Source: Comamonas endophytica | Lineage (GTDB): Bacteria > Pseudomonadota > Gammaproteobacteria > Burkholderiales > Burkholderiaceae_C | Length of the DNA stretch: 64,000 bases | Direction: 5' to 3' | Assembly: GCF_023634805.2 (NCBI RefSeq) | Contig: NZ_CP106881.1 | Coordinates: 992,001 to 1,056,000 of the forward strand | Shown: in pieces, positions 46,986 through 54,894 of the stretch | How the letters are laid out: each line of letters opens with the position of its first letter | Numbering within the stretch: the first letter of the stretch is position 1 | Position numbers and translations under genes: made by a program | The notes under the pieces: model-generated | What the model saw: the letters and a program-made list of their open reading frames with translations, nothing else | Database searches by the model: none | Told to the model about the DNA's origin: nothing

Positions 46986-49432
46986 CAATCCACAATGGTG
47001 AGTTTTGCAATCGCCAGCGCCAGCCATTTGGTCCCATGGCGCGGGAAGTTGACCTGCGCGCGCGCATCGTCGCCCGTGCCCTCGATGGCCAGCACCTTGC
47101 CTTCGCCGAACTTGTTGTGGAACACCGCCGTGCCCGCGCTCAGCCCGTGGCCGGGTGCGGCCTTCTGGGGCGGCACCGGCGGGCTGGCAAAGGTCTCGGT
47201 TTTCCCGCCCCACCCGCCCTGGCCACGGCCGCCGCCGTAGCCAGCGCTGCCGTAGCCACCGCCTCCCTGCGGCATGAAAGTGCCAAAGCCCTGCTGCTTG
47301 GGCGTGATCCACTTGAGCGCGCTTTCCGGCAGCTCGTCGAAGAAGCGGCTCTTGATGTGAAAGCGCGTCTGGCCGTGCAGCATGCGCGTCTGCGAATGGC
47401 TCAGGTACAGGCGCTTCCTGGCGCGCGTGATGGCCACATACATCAGCCGGCGCTCCTCTTCGAGGCCGCCGCTGTCGTTCATCGCGTTCTCGTGCGGGAA
47501 CAGGCCTTCCTCCATGCCGCCGATGAACACCGCGTCGAACTCCAGGCCCTTCGACGCATGCACCGTCATCAGCTGCACCGCGTCCTGGCCCGCCTGGGCC
47601 TGGTTGTCGCCGGCCTCGAGCGCGGCGTGGGTCAGGAAGGCGACCAGTGGCGACAGCGTCTCGCCGGTATCGATATCGACGATGCCCCCCTGCGGCTGCA
47701 GCACCGGCAGCACCTCGTCGAGCACCGGCAGGCTCGGGTCGAGCCCCTGGCTCACCGGGCTCTGGCGCAGCGCCTGGCCATGCTCGTCGAGCGGCAGCGC
47801 CACGGCGTCGCGCCCGAAGCCCTCCTGCGTGACGAAGCTCTCGCCCGCGTTCACCAGTTCCTGCAGGTTCTCGATGCGGTCCGCGCCTTCCTTCTCGTTG
47901 CGGTAGTGTTCGATCAGGCCGCTGGCGTCCAGCACCGCCTCGATGATCTGGCGCAGGTTCTTGCCCTGGGTCTGCTCGCGCAGCACCTCGATCTTGGCGA
48001 CGAAGGCGCCCAGGTTGGCGCCGGCCTTGCCCGGCACGGCCGTCACGGCGTCGCTCAGCGAGCAGCCGCTGCTGCGCGCCGCGTCCTGCAGCAGCTCGAT
48101 GGAGCGCGCGCCGATGCCGCGCGGCGGAAAGTTCACGGCGCGCATGAAGCTGGTGTCGTCATGCGGATTCTCGAGCAGGCGCAGGTAGGCCAGCGCATGC
48201 TTGATTTCGGCGCGCTCGAAAAAGCGCAAGCCGCCATACACGCGGTAGGGCACGGCGGCGTTGAACAGCGCGGTCTCGATGACCCGGCTCTGCGCGTTGC
48301 TGCGGTAGAGGATGGCGATCTCCTGGCGCTCGAAGCCGTCGTTCTTCACCAGCTGGCGGATCTCCTCGACGATCCACTGCGCCTCGGCCAGGTCGGTATG
48401 CGCCTCGTAGACGCGCACCGGCTCGCCCGGGCCCTGCGTGGTGCGCAGGTTCTTGCCCAGGCGGCGGCTGTTGTGGCTGATCAGCGCGTTGGCCGAATCC
48501 AGGATATTGCTGAAGCTGCGGTAGTTCTGCTCCAGCTTGATCTGGCGCTGCACGTCGAACTCGCGCACGAAATCCGCCATGTTGCCCACGCGCGCGCCGC
48601 GAAAGGCATAGATGCTCTGGTCGTCATCGCCCACCGCGATCACCGAGCCGTGCGCCTGCATGCGCCCCTCGACCTCATCGCCGGCAAGCTGCTTGAGCCA
48701 GGCGTACTGCAGCCGGTTGGTGTCCTGGAACTCGTCGACCAGGATGTGCTGGAAGCGCCGCTGGTAGTGCGCGCGCAGGTGCGGCTGGTCGCGCAGCAGC
48801 TCGTAGCTGCGCAGCATCAGCTCGCCGAAGTCGACCACGCCCTCGCGCTGACACTGCTCCTCGTAGAGCTGGTAGAACTCGACCTTGCGCCGGGTGTCGG
48901 GATCGCTCACCGCGACATCGCCCGGACGCTGGCCCTCCTCCTTGCAGCCGGCAATGAAATACTGCAGCTGCTTGGGCGGAAAGCGCTCCTCGTCCACGTT
49001 GTGCTGCTTGCACAGCCGCTTGACCGCCGACAGCTGGTCCTGCGTGTCGAGGATCTGGAACGACTGCGGCAGGCCCGCGGCCTGGTGGTGCGCGCGCAGC
49101 AGCCGGTTGCACAGGCCGTGGAAGGTGCCGATCCACATGCCGCGCACGTTGACCGGCAGCATGGCCGACAGCCGCGCGCTCATTTCCTTGGCGGCCTTGT
49201 TGGTGAAGGTCACGGCCAGGATGCCCGCGGGCGTAGCCTGCCCGGTCTGCAGCAGCCAGGCGATGCGCGTGGTCAGCACCCGGGTCTTGCCCGAGCCCGC
49301 GCCGGCCAGGATCAGCGCATGGCCCGCGGACAGCGTCACGGCCGCGAGCTGCTCCTCGTTGAGGTGGGCCAGCAGGGGGGAGTCGGGCGAAGCGCTGGGC
49401 TCGGCGCCGGAGAGCAGGTCGAGAGGAAACAT
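46985..49432 (-). CDS. uvrD: DNA helicase II
   Basis: UvrD is a 3'-5' superfamily 1 helicase of excision and mismatch repair. The 815-residue protein has Walker A (AGAGSGKTRV), motif Ia (AVTFTNKAAKEM), motif II (ILVDEFQDTN), GDDDQSIYAFRGA, and the late motifs (VQLMTVHASKGLEFDAVFI and YVAITRARKRL). A Gly-rich linker (GGGGYGSAGYGGGRGQGG) precedes a C-terminal Tudor-like module (VFHNKFGEGKVLAIEG) that contacts RNA polymerase in relatives. It is divergent from guaC and coupled to the FUSC gene downstream. I saw no LexA box. Confidence 0.96.
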   Translation of the reverse strand: MFPLDLLSGAEPSASPDSPLLAHLNEEQLAAVTLSAGHALILAGAGSGKTRVLTTRIAWLLQTGQATPAGILAVTFTNKAAKEMSARLSAMLPVNVRGMWIGTFHGLCNRLLRAHHQAAGLPQSFQILDTQDQLSAVKRLCKQHNVDEERFPPKQLQYFIAGCKEEGQRPGDVAVSDPDTRRKVEFYQLYEEQCQREGVVDFGELMLRSYELLRDQPHLRAHYQRRFQHILVDEFQDTNRLQYAWLKQLAGDEVEGRMQAHGSVIAVGDDDQSIYAFRGARVGNMADFVREFDVQRQIKLEQNYRSFSNILDSANALISHNSRRLGKNLRTTQGPGEPVRVYEAHTDLAEAQWIVEEIRQLVKNDGFERQEIAILYRSNAQSRVIETALFNAAVPYRVYGGLRFFERAEIKHALAYLRLLENPHDDTSFMRAVNFPPRGIGARSIELLQDAARSSGCSLSDAVTAVPGKAGANLGAFVAKIEVLREQTQGKNLRQIIEAVLDASGLIEHYRNEKEGADRIENLQELVNAGESFVTQEGFGRDAVALPLDEHGQALRQSPVSQGLDPSLPVLDEVLPVLQPQGGIVDIDTGETLSPLVAFLTHAALEAGDNQAQAGQDAVQLMTVHASKGLEFDAVFIGGMEEGLFPHENAMNDSGGLEEERRLMYVAITRARKRLYLSHSQTRMLHGQTRFHIKSRFFDELPESALKWITPKQQGFGTFMPQGGGGYGSAGYGGGRGQGGWGGKTETFASPPVPPQKAAPGHGLSAGTAVFHNKFGEGKVLAIEGTGDDARAQVNFPRHGTKWLALAIAKLTIVD

Positions 49433-49563
49433 GCCGCAATTGTAGAAACCCTGCCCTTGCCTGGCCGCATTGCCGTCAAAAAGCCTTGGGTGATCCCCAC
49501 GCCGTCAACCTGTCCATCCTCGGGGGCATTCCTGCTTTGCACATCGAGCCGGTACAATCAGTC

Positions 49564-49596
49564 ACCGGGCCCAAGTTTCTTGTGGTCCGGTTTTTT
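49564..49596 (+). terminator. strong hairpin plus T6 in the uvrD-guaC gap
   Basis: ACCGGGCC-CAAG (49564-49575) pairs with CTTG-T-GGTCCGGT (49579-49591), one bulged T and one G-U pair, followed by a T run to 49596. It lies 126 bases ahead of guaC, five bases after a TACAAT string (49553-49558). It may be a guaC attenuator or the end of a short upstream transcript. The rest of 49433-49721 holds no gene that I can support. Confidence 0.8.
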
Positions 49597-49721
49597 GTGC
49601 CTGCCCCGCAGGCCCGCGGTGGCCGCCCGAAGCGGCAGCGCCCGCGAACCGGTCACCAAGCCAAGCGCCCCATCGCCATGGAAATCGTTCCGCGGCGACC
49701 CTTTATGGAGCTTGGAATCTC

Positions 49722-50699
49722 ATGCAAATCTTCGACTACGACAACATTCTCCTGCTGCCGCGCAAATGCTGCGTCGAAAGCCGTTCGGAGTGTGATGCCA
49801 GCGTGACGCTGGGCAGTCGGTCGTTCCGCATCCCGGCCGTCCCGGCCAACATGAAAACCGTCGTCGACGAGTCGATCTGCACCTGGCTGGCGCAAAACGG
49901 CTACTTCTACGTCATGCACCGCTTCGACCTGGACAACGTGCAGTTCGTCAAGGACATGCAGGCCAAGGGCTGCTTCGCCTCGATCTCGCTGGGCGTGAAG
50001 CAACCCGACTACGCCACCGTCGACCGCTTCGTCGCCGAAGGCCTGGTGCCCGAATACATCACCATCGACATCGCCCACGGCCATGCCGACAGCGTGAAGA
50101 ACATGATCGCCTACCTGAAGGAAAAGCTGCCGCAGTCCTTCGTGATTGCCGGCAACGTCGGCACGCCCGAGGCCGTGATCGAGCTCGAGAGCTGGGGCGC
50201 CGACGCGACCAAGGTCGGCATCGGCCCGGGCAAGGTCTGCATCACCAAGCTCAAGACCGGCTTCGGCACCGGCGGCTGGCAGCTGTCGGCGCTCAAGTGG
50301 TGCGCGCGCGTCGCCACCAAGCCGATCATCGCCGACGGCGGCATCCGCAGCCATGGCGACATCGCCAAGAGCATCCGCTTCGGCGCCAGCATGGTCATGA
50401 TCGGCTCGCTGTTCGCCGGCCACGAGGAATCGCCGGGCAACACCGTCGAGGTCGATGGCGAGCGCTTCAAGGAATACTACGGTTCCGCCTCGGACTTCAA
50501 CAAGGGCGAGTACAAGCACGTCGAGGGCAAGCGCATCCTCGAGCCCGTCAAGGGCACGCTGGCCAGCACGCTGATCGAGATGGAGCAGGACATCCAGAGC
50601 TCGATCAGCTACGCCGGCGGCAACAAGCTGATGGACATCCGCAAGGTCAACTACGTGACCCTGGGCGGCGACAACGCGGGCGAACATCTGCTGATGTAA
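49722..50699 (+). CDS. guaC: GMP reductase
   Basis: GuaC reduces GMP to IMP with NADPH, returning guanine nucleotides to the purine pool. The 325-residue length matches the Gram-positive-type (GuaC2) reductase. It shares the IMPDH barrel, with catalytic Cys173 in [11 protein letters not shown], the purine site [20 protein letters not shown], and the GMP-reductase-specific [13 protein letters not shown]. It lacks CBS domains, which excludes IMP dehydrogenase. It is divergent from uvrD and preceded by a ~290-base leader with a strong terminator hairpin, so attenuation is possible. A hairpin and an intrinsic terminator follow the stop. Confidence 0.95.
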   Translation: MQIFDYDNILLLPRKCCVESRSECDASVTLGSRSFRIPAVPANMKTVVDESICTWLAQNGYFYVMHRFDLDNVQFVKDMQAKGCFASISLGVKQPDYATVDRFVAEGLVPEYITIDIAHGHADSVKNMIAYLKEKLPQSFVIAGNVGTPEAVIELESWGADATKVGIGPGKVCITKLKTGFGTGGWQLSALKWCARVATKPIIADGGIRSHGDIAKSIRFGASMVMIGSLFAGHEESPGNTVEVDGERFKEYYGSASDFNKGEYKHVEGKRILEPVKGTLASTLIEMEQDIQSSISYAGGNKLMDIRKVNYVTLGGDNAGEHLLM

Positions 50700-50710
50700 G
50701 CAATTGCTGT

Positions 50711-50733
50711 TGCAAGCTGGGTGACAGCTTGCA
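50711..50733 (+). other. perfect 9-bp hairpin after guaC
   Basis: TGCAAGCTG and CAGCTTGCA pair perfectly around GGTGA, starting 11 bases after the guaC stop. It has no U-tract; it may stabilise the guaC 3' end ahead of the true terminator. Confidence 0.7.
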
Positions 50734-50755
50734 CGCCCGATCGCGGTGATGATGG

Positions 50756-50788
50756 AGGCCCGGCGCATGGCATGCCCCGGGCCTTTTT
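50756..50788 (+). terminator. intrinsic terminator of guaC
   Basis: AGGCCCGG and CCGGGCCT pair perfectly around 13 bases and are followed by TTTT. It lies between guaC and the next gene on the same strand, so that gene probably has its own promoter. Confidence 0.85.
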
Positions 50789-50829
50789 CCATGCGGCGCC
50801 CCCGCACTCCATCAAGGACGTTTGCACCC

Positions 50830-51714
50830 ATGTCCCCTCCCCCGTTGAAGATTGCCGTGCTGGGCATCGGCATGATGGGCCTGCCGGTGGCGCGCCGCCT
50901 GTGCCGCGCCGGGCACGAAGTCCATGTGTGGAACCGCACGCGCGCGCGCGCCGAGCCGCTGGCCGCAGAGGGCGCACGCGTGCACGAGGGCGCCGCGCAG
51001 GCCGTGGCCGGTGCCGACATCGCCATCAGCCTGCTGGAAAACGGCCAGGTGGTCGAGGACGTGCTGTTCTTCCAGGGCGTGGCCATGTCCCTGCCCGAGG
51101 GCGGCCTGTTCATCGACATGGCCTCGATCCAGCCGAGCGAGGCGCGCGACCATGCGGCGCGGCTGGGCGACCGCGGCATCGCCCATCTCGACGCACCGGT
51201 ATCGGGCGGCACCGCGGGCGCCGAGGCCGGCACGCTGGCGATCATGGCGGGCGGCAAGGCCGCCGACTTCGAGCGCGCCGCGAAGGTCTTTGCCAGCCTG
51301 GGCCGCGCCACCCACGTGGGGCCGCATGGCGCGGGCCAGCTGGCCAAGCTCGCCAACCAGATGATCGTCGGCATCACCATCGGCGCCGTGGCCGAGGCGC
51401 TGCTGCTGGCGGCCAAGGGCGGTGCCGACATGGCCAAGGTGCGCGAGGCGATCGGCGGCGGCTTTGCCGACAGCCGCATCCTGCAGCTGCACGGCCAGCG
51501 CATGCTCGAGCGCGACTTCGCACCGGGCGGGCGCATGGCGGTGCAGCTCAAGGACATGCGCAATGCGCTGGCCACGGCCGAGGACATCGGCTTCGATGCG
51601 CCGATCACCGGCCTGTTCGAGCGGCTCTACGCCGACAGCATTGCCCATGGCCTGGGCGAGCTGGACCACAGCGGCCTGTTCGTCGAGCTCGCCAGCCGCA
51701 ACGCAATGGCCTGA
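50830..51714 (+). CDS. NAD(P)-dependent oxidoreductase, 3-hydroxyisobutyrate dehydrogenase family
   Basis: A 294-residue beta-hydroxyacid dehydrogenase. The Rossmann motif is VLGIGMMGLPVARRL (residues 10-24), the substrate-binding HLDAPVSGGTAGAEAGTL, and the catalytic Lys lies in GQLAKLANQMIVG; QLKDMRNALATAED is in the helical C-terminal domain. Candidate substrates are 3-hydroxyisobutyrate, tartronate semialdehyde (GarR) or glyoxylate; I cannot choose. The ATG at 50830 is used because the frame upstream passes through the guaC terminator. It is monocistronic, followed by the tRNA-Lys array. Confidence 0.88.
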   Translation: MSPPPLKIAVLGIGMMGLPVARRLCRAGHEVHVWNRTRARAEPLAAEGARVHEGAAQAVAGADIAISLLENGQVVEDVLFFQGVAMSLPEGGLFIDMASIQPSEARDHAARLGDRGIAHLDAPVSGGTAGAEAGTLAIMAGGKAADFERAAKVFASLGRATHVGPHGAGQLAKLANQMIVGITIGAVAEALLLAAKGGADMAKVREAIGGGFADSRILQLHGQRMLERDFAPGGRMAVQLKDMRNALATAEDIGFDAPITGLFERLYADSIAHGLGELDHSGLFVELASRNAMA

Positions 51715-51780
51715 CTTTGCTGCGGGCATCCAAAAAATAGTGCATAATCCAGGTCTCGCTTGCAAACGCAAGGGAAAAGT

Positions 51781-51856
51781 GGGTTCTTAGCTCAGCTGGT
51801 AGAGCAGCGGACTCTTAATCCGTAGGTCGAGTGTTCGAATCACTCAGGACCCACCA
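51781..51856 (+). tRNA. tRNA-Lys (anticodon CTT), copy 1
   Basis: A 76-base tRNA with the 3' CCA encoded. The acceptor stem is GGGTTCT/AGGACCC, the D-arm AGCTCAGCTGGTAGAGC and the T-arm GTTCGAATC. The anticodon stem GCGGA/TCCGT encloses CTCTTAA, giving CTT for AAG codons. A CATAAT at 51743-51748 is a possible -10. Confidence 0.97.
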
Positions 51857-51936
51857 CTTTTTCGGCGCAGCGACCGCAAGGTCGATGCTCAACGTTTTGG
51901 AAGTTCAAGGCTGCTTTCGCCTTGGTCCTTCAAGAT

Positions 51937-52012
51937 GGGTTCTTAGCTCAGCTGGTAGAGCAGCGGACTCTTAATCCGTAGGTCGAGTGTTCGAATCACT
52001 CAGGACCCACCA
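51937..52012 (+). tRNA. tRNA-Lys (anticodon CTT), copy 2
   Basis: Identical over all 76 bases to copy 1, 80 bases downstream. The unrelated spacer shows no promoter that I can defend, so the three are probably processed from one transcript. Confidence 0.97.
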
Positions 52013-52041
52013 CTTTCAATTCAGTGGTTCAACAAAAGATT

Positions 52042-52117
52042 GGGTTCTTAGCTCAGCTGGTAGAGCAGCGGACTCTTAATCCGTAGGTCGAGTGTTCGAA
52101 TCACTCAGGACCCACCA
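52042..52117 (+). tRNA. tRNA-Lys (anticodon CTT), copy 3
   Basis: Identical to copies 1 and 2, only 29 bases after copy 2, and followed within six bases by a strong terminator that ends the array. Confidence 0.97.
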
Positions 52118-52123
52118 ATACAA

Positions 52124-52153
52124 AAGCCCACTTCGCAGGAAGTGGGCTTTTTT
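52124..52153 (+). terminator. intrinsic terminator of the tRNA-Lys array
   Basis: AAGCCCACTTC and GAAGTGGGCTT pair perfectly around GCAG and run into T6. It sits directly after the third tRNA-Lys. Confidence 0.95.
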
Positions 52154-52209
52154 CTTTTCGCGCGAGTCAAGCCGCAAACTCCAAAAATAACTATCTATGA
52201 ATTTATATC

Positions 52210-52226
52210 GATAGGTGGAACCTATC
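52210..52226. promoter_or_regulatory. perfect inverted repeat in an AT-rich leader
   Basis: GATAGGT and ACCTATC are exact reverse complements separated by GGA, 54 bases before the ATG of the USP-like gene. The surrounding 52160-52275 is much richer in A+T than the rest of the window. It could be an operator or a small hairpin; nothing identifies a regulator. Confidence 0.45.
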
Positions 52227-52279
52227 AAAAGATTGGGTCACTCACCTTGCCTATAGGCTGCACAAAGAGGCAAGAAAAC

Positions 52280-53350
52280 ATGTTCCCTTCGAATTTGATC
52301 CTTTGCGCCCGCTGGTTCGGCACAGTCTTCCTGGTGGCCCCCTGGTTCTGCGCCGCTTTCATGCTGGCCGCCTGCGGCGGCGAAGGCGAAAGCGTGGCCG
52401 CGACACGCGGGACACCTGCAATGCCAGCGCCATCCGCGCCATCCGTGACACGCTACTCCTACAGCGCTTCGACGGTGGTGCCCAGCCTTTCTACGCCAAG
52501 CCCGCATCCCATGGCCGGGTTCGACAATCTCGGCGGCACCTGCTATGCGAACGCGGCACTGAAGTTCCTGATCCATTCGACCGAGCCTGAACGGCTGAGG
52601 AAGCATCTGATCGCGCAAGTCGCTGCCGGCGATGAGCCGCAGCGCGAAGCCGCGATGAAATTCGTCCAGCTGATCGAAAACATCCATTCCGAGACCGCGC
52701 CGACGCAGGAGGACCTGGCGGGCTTCTTTGCCAGCCTGCAGAAGCTGCCGTCCTTCTCTGCGCTCAACGCCCGAGGCGATCCAGAGTTCACGATCGTCGG
52801 CCGGGCGCAGGATGCCAACGATTTCCTGATCAAGCTGTCGGAGTCCTTCGCGTTGCACAAGCTTCACACGATGGCACTCAAGGATGACAACAATGCGTTC
52901 AAGACCGATGAGGAGTACTGGACGATCCTGCGGCCAGCCACTGCGCAAGACAGCCTGCAGGATATCCTCGACCGGACCGCGCCCGCCAGCTGGCAGGTCA
53001 CGCCGGGCCAGGAACTGCGGCAACTGACCATCAGGATGGAAAACGACGTCGATGACGGACAGGGTCCGCGCATCCTCGGCAACAGGAATTTCCACTTCGA
53101 CCAGGTCGTGCGCCTGAAGACCAACGACGGCAAGCAGACGACGGTTCTCACGCTCGAGCCGCGCGAGGTCATCGAGTTCATCGGCACGGACAATACCGGG
53201 CATTACATTGCCTATGCCAAGGACGAGCAGTGGATCCGGTACGACGATGGTCAGGTCACGGTCCTCGATCGGATGCCGGCCATTGAAAACGCCCGCATGA
53301 TCAACTTCGCCATCGTGAAGATAGAAACCCAATCCTCAAGCTCCTCCTGA
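52280..53350 (+). CDS. predicted lipoprotein with a ubiquitin-specific protease (USP, C19) domain
   Basis: Not a recognised named gene. The 356-residue product starts at ATG 52280 (AGAGG nine bases before) with a hydrophobic signal ending in the lipobox LAAC, so Cys32 should be lipidated. After a Ser/Pro/Thr-rich linker (38-78) comes a USP-type cysteine protease core. The Cys box is GFDNLGGTCYANAALKFL with Cys88 and Asn83, the second box GRAQDANDFLIKL, then SLQDILD, and the last box NTGHYIAYAKDEQWIRYDD with His308 and Asp322. No zinc-finger Cys pairs are present, so the 'fingers' are absent or metal-free. It ends in a Ser run. Deubiquitinase activity on a host, or on a ubiquitin-like bacterial protein, is inferred. 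Base use is less GC-rich than its neighbours. Confidence 0.85.
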   Translation: MFPSNLILCARWFGTVFLVAPWFCAAFMLAACGGEGESVAATRGTPAMPAPSAPSVTRYSYSASTVVPSLSTPSPHPMAGFDNLGGTCYANAALKFLIHSTEPERLRKHLIAQVAAGDEPQREAAMKFVQLIENIHSETAPTQEDLAGFFASLQKLPSFSALNARGDPEFTIVGRAQDANDFLIKLSESFALHKLHTMALKDDNNAFKTDEEYWTILRPATAQDSLQDILDRTAPASWQVTPGQELRQLTIRMENDVDDGQGPRILGNRNFHFDQVVRLKTNDGKQTTVLTLEPREVIEFIGTDNTGHYIAYAKDEQWIRYDDGQVTVLDRMPAIENARMINFAIVKIETQSSSSS

Positions 53351-53460
53351 ACGGCGCGTGCCGCGCAGGGTCCGGCGGATTTTCGTTTTGCACGGCACAA
53401 TCGGCACGCGGCCTGCATGCGACACTCCCGGCGCCAGGCGCTCTCCCCCAGGCACGCCTC

Positions 53461-54690
53461 ATGCACCCTCAAGCCCAACAACTCTGGCCCGGCCCGCGCT
53501 GGACGCTGTCCGTCCTTCTGGCCCTGCTGGGCATGCTCGGGCCATTTTCCATCGACACCTACCTGCCCGCGTTCTCCGGCATCGCCAAGGCGCTGGGGGC
53601 GACACCCGTGGAGATGCAGCAGACGCTGTCGGCCTACCTGTTCGGCTTCGCGTTCATGAACCTGTTCCATGGCGCGCTGGCCGACAGCTTCGGGCGGCGC
53701 CCGGTCGTGCTCTGGGGCCTGGCCGTGTTCACGCTGGCCTCGGCCGGCTGTGCGCTGTCGCAGAACATCGGCCAATTGGTATTCTTCCGCGCGCTGCAGG
53801 GCCTGTCCACGGGCGCGGGCATCGTGGTCTCGCGTGCCGTGATTCGCGACATGTACCCGCCCTCGGAAGCCCAGAAGGTCATGAGCCAGGTGACGCTGTT
53901 CTTCGGCGCCGCCCCCGCCATCGCGCCGATCGCCGGGGGCTGGCTGCTGGTGCTGGCCGGCTGGCACAGCATCTTCTGGTTCCTGACGCTGATCGGCGTG
54001 CTGCTGTGGAGCATCAACTACCGCTGGCTGCCCGAAACCCTGCATGCCGAGCTGCGCCAGCCCTTCAACACCCGGCACCTGATGCGCGGCTACTGGCAGC
54101 TGGTCTCGAGCCCGCGCTTCCTGCTGCTGGCGCTGGCCAGCGGCGTGCCCTTCAACGGCATGTTCCTCTACGTGCTGGCGGCGCCGGCGTTCCTCGGGGA
54201 CCACCTGGGGCTGGGCCCGACGCAGTTCTTCTGGCTGTTCCTGCTGATCATCTCCGGCATCATGACCGGCGCCTGGCTCAGCGGGCGCCTCGCGGGCCGC
54301 ATTCCACCGAAGCGCCAGATCCGCCACGGCTTCCTGATCATGCTGCTGGTGTCGGCGCTCAACGTCATCGCCACGCTGGTGCTGCCGCTGCATGCCGGCT
54401 GGGCGCTGGTGCCTATCGCGCTGTTCTCGCTGGGCTGGGCGCTGATGGTGCCGGTCGTGACACTGTTGGTGCTGGACCTCTACCCGGAGCGCCGCGGCAT
54501 GGCCTCGTCGCTGCAGGCCTTCATCGGCTCGACGGCCAACGGCCTGGTCGCGGGGCTGCTGGCGCCACTGGTGATGCATTCGACCCTGGCGCTGGCCATC
54601 ACCTCGATGGCGCTGATGCTGATCGGGCTGGGGGCCTGGGTCTATCTGCATGCGCGGTGGCCGGAGATCGGGAGGAAGAGCACGGGGTGA
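53461..54690 (+). CDS. Bcr/CflA-family multidrug efflux MFS transporter
   Basis: A 409-residue inner-membrane proton antiporter with 12 predicted membrane segments. FSIDTYLPAF in the first segment, the MFS loop motif GALADSFGRRPVVLWG and the DHA1 motif GAAPAIAPIAGGWLL place it in the Bcr/CflA branch (bicyclomycin/chloramphenicol-type efflux). The real substrate is unknown. The ATG at 53461 gives the family start; no ribosome-binding site is obvious. It is 110 bases after the USP-like gene on the same strand; that gap shows no terminator, so read-through from it is possible. A REP-like copy and a shared terminator follow. Confidence 0.92.
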   Translation: MHPQAQQLWPGPRWTLSVLLALLGMLGPFSIDTYLPAFSGIAKALGATPVEMQQTLSAYLFGFAFMNLFHGALADSFGRRPVVLWGLAVFTLASAGCALSQNIGQLVFFRALQGLSTGAGIVVSRAVIRDMYPPSEAQKVMSQVTLFFGAAPAIAPIAGGWLLVLAGWHSIFWFLTLIGVLLWSINYRWLPETLHAELRQPFNTRHLMRGYWQLVSSPRFLLLALASGVPFNGMFLYVLAAPAFLGDHLGLGPTQFFWLFLLIISGIMTGAWLSGRLAGRIPPKRQIRHGFLIMLLVSALNVIATLVLPLHAGWALVPIALFSLGWALMVPVVTLLVLDLYPERRGMASSLQAFIGSTANGLVAGLLAPLVMHSTLALAITSMALMLIGLGAWVYLHARWPEIGRKSTG

Positions 54691-54727
54691 GGTCCGGGTT
54701 CTCGGCGGGGTGCCTTGCATTTGTGGC

Positions 54728-54804
54728 CAGGCCGCTCACCCTTCGACAGGCTCAGGGCAAACGGTTTTTCCGCTCGCCCTGAGCCTGTCGAAGGGTGTAA
54801 GGGC
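54728..54804. repeat. REP-like inverted repeat, copy 9
   Basis: AGGCCGCTCACCCTTCGACAGG...CAAACGG and CCGCTCGCCCTGAGCC...TCGAAGGGTGTAAGGGC face each other with about four bases between, forming a long hairpin after the MFS gene. Confidence 0.9.
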
Positions 54805-54845
54805 AACGTCCTCAAGATCACCGCAACGCTCACTCAACGACCCAT

Positions 54846-54874
54846 AAAAAAACCGGCCCCAAGGCCGGTTTTTT
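54846..54874. terminator. bidirectional terminator
   Basis: AAAAAACCGGCC and GGCCGGTTTTTT pair perfectly around CCAA, with A and T runs on both sides. It separates the convergent MFS and DEAD-box helicase genes. Confidence 0.95.
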
Positions 54875-54894
54875 CACATGCTCAGCGCCGCAGA

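Noticed and set aside
49433..49552. LexA box for uvrD
   Set aside because: No CTGT-N8-ACAG-like pair occurs in the uvrD-guaC gap; the same is true upstream of dinB.
52142..52279. Upstream extension of the USP-like protein by 46 residues
   Set aside because: It begins inside the tRNA-array terminator, has no ribosome-binding site, and would bury the signal peptide and lipobox; the ATG at 52280 fits both.
51781..53350. Genomic island or prophage integrated at tRNA-Lys
   Set aside because: No integrase, no truncated tRNA copy bounding a block, and ordinary genes on both sides; at most one gene looks acquired.
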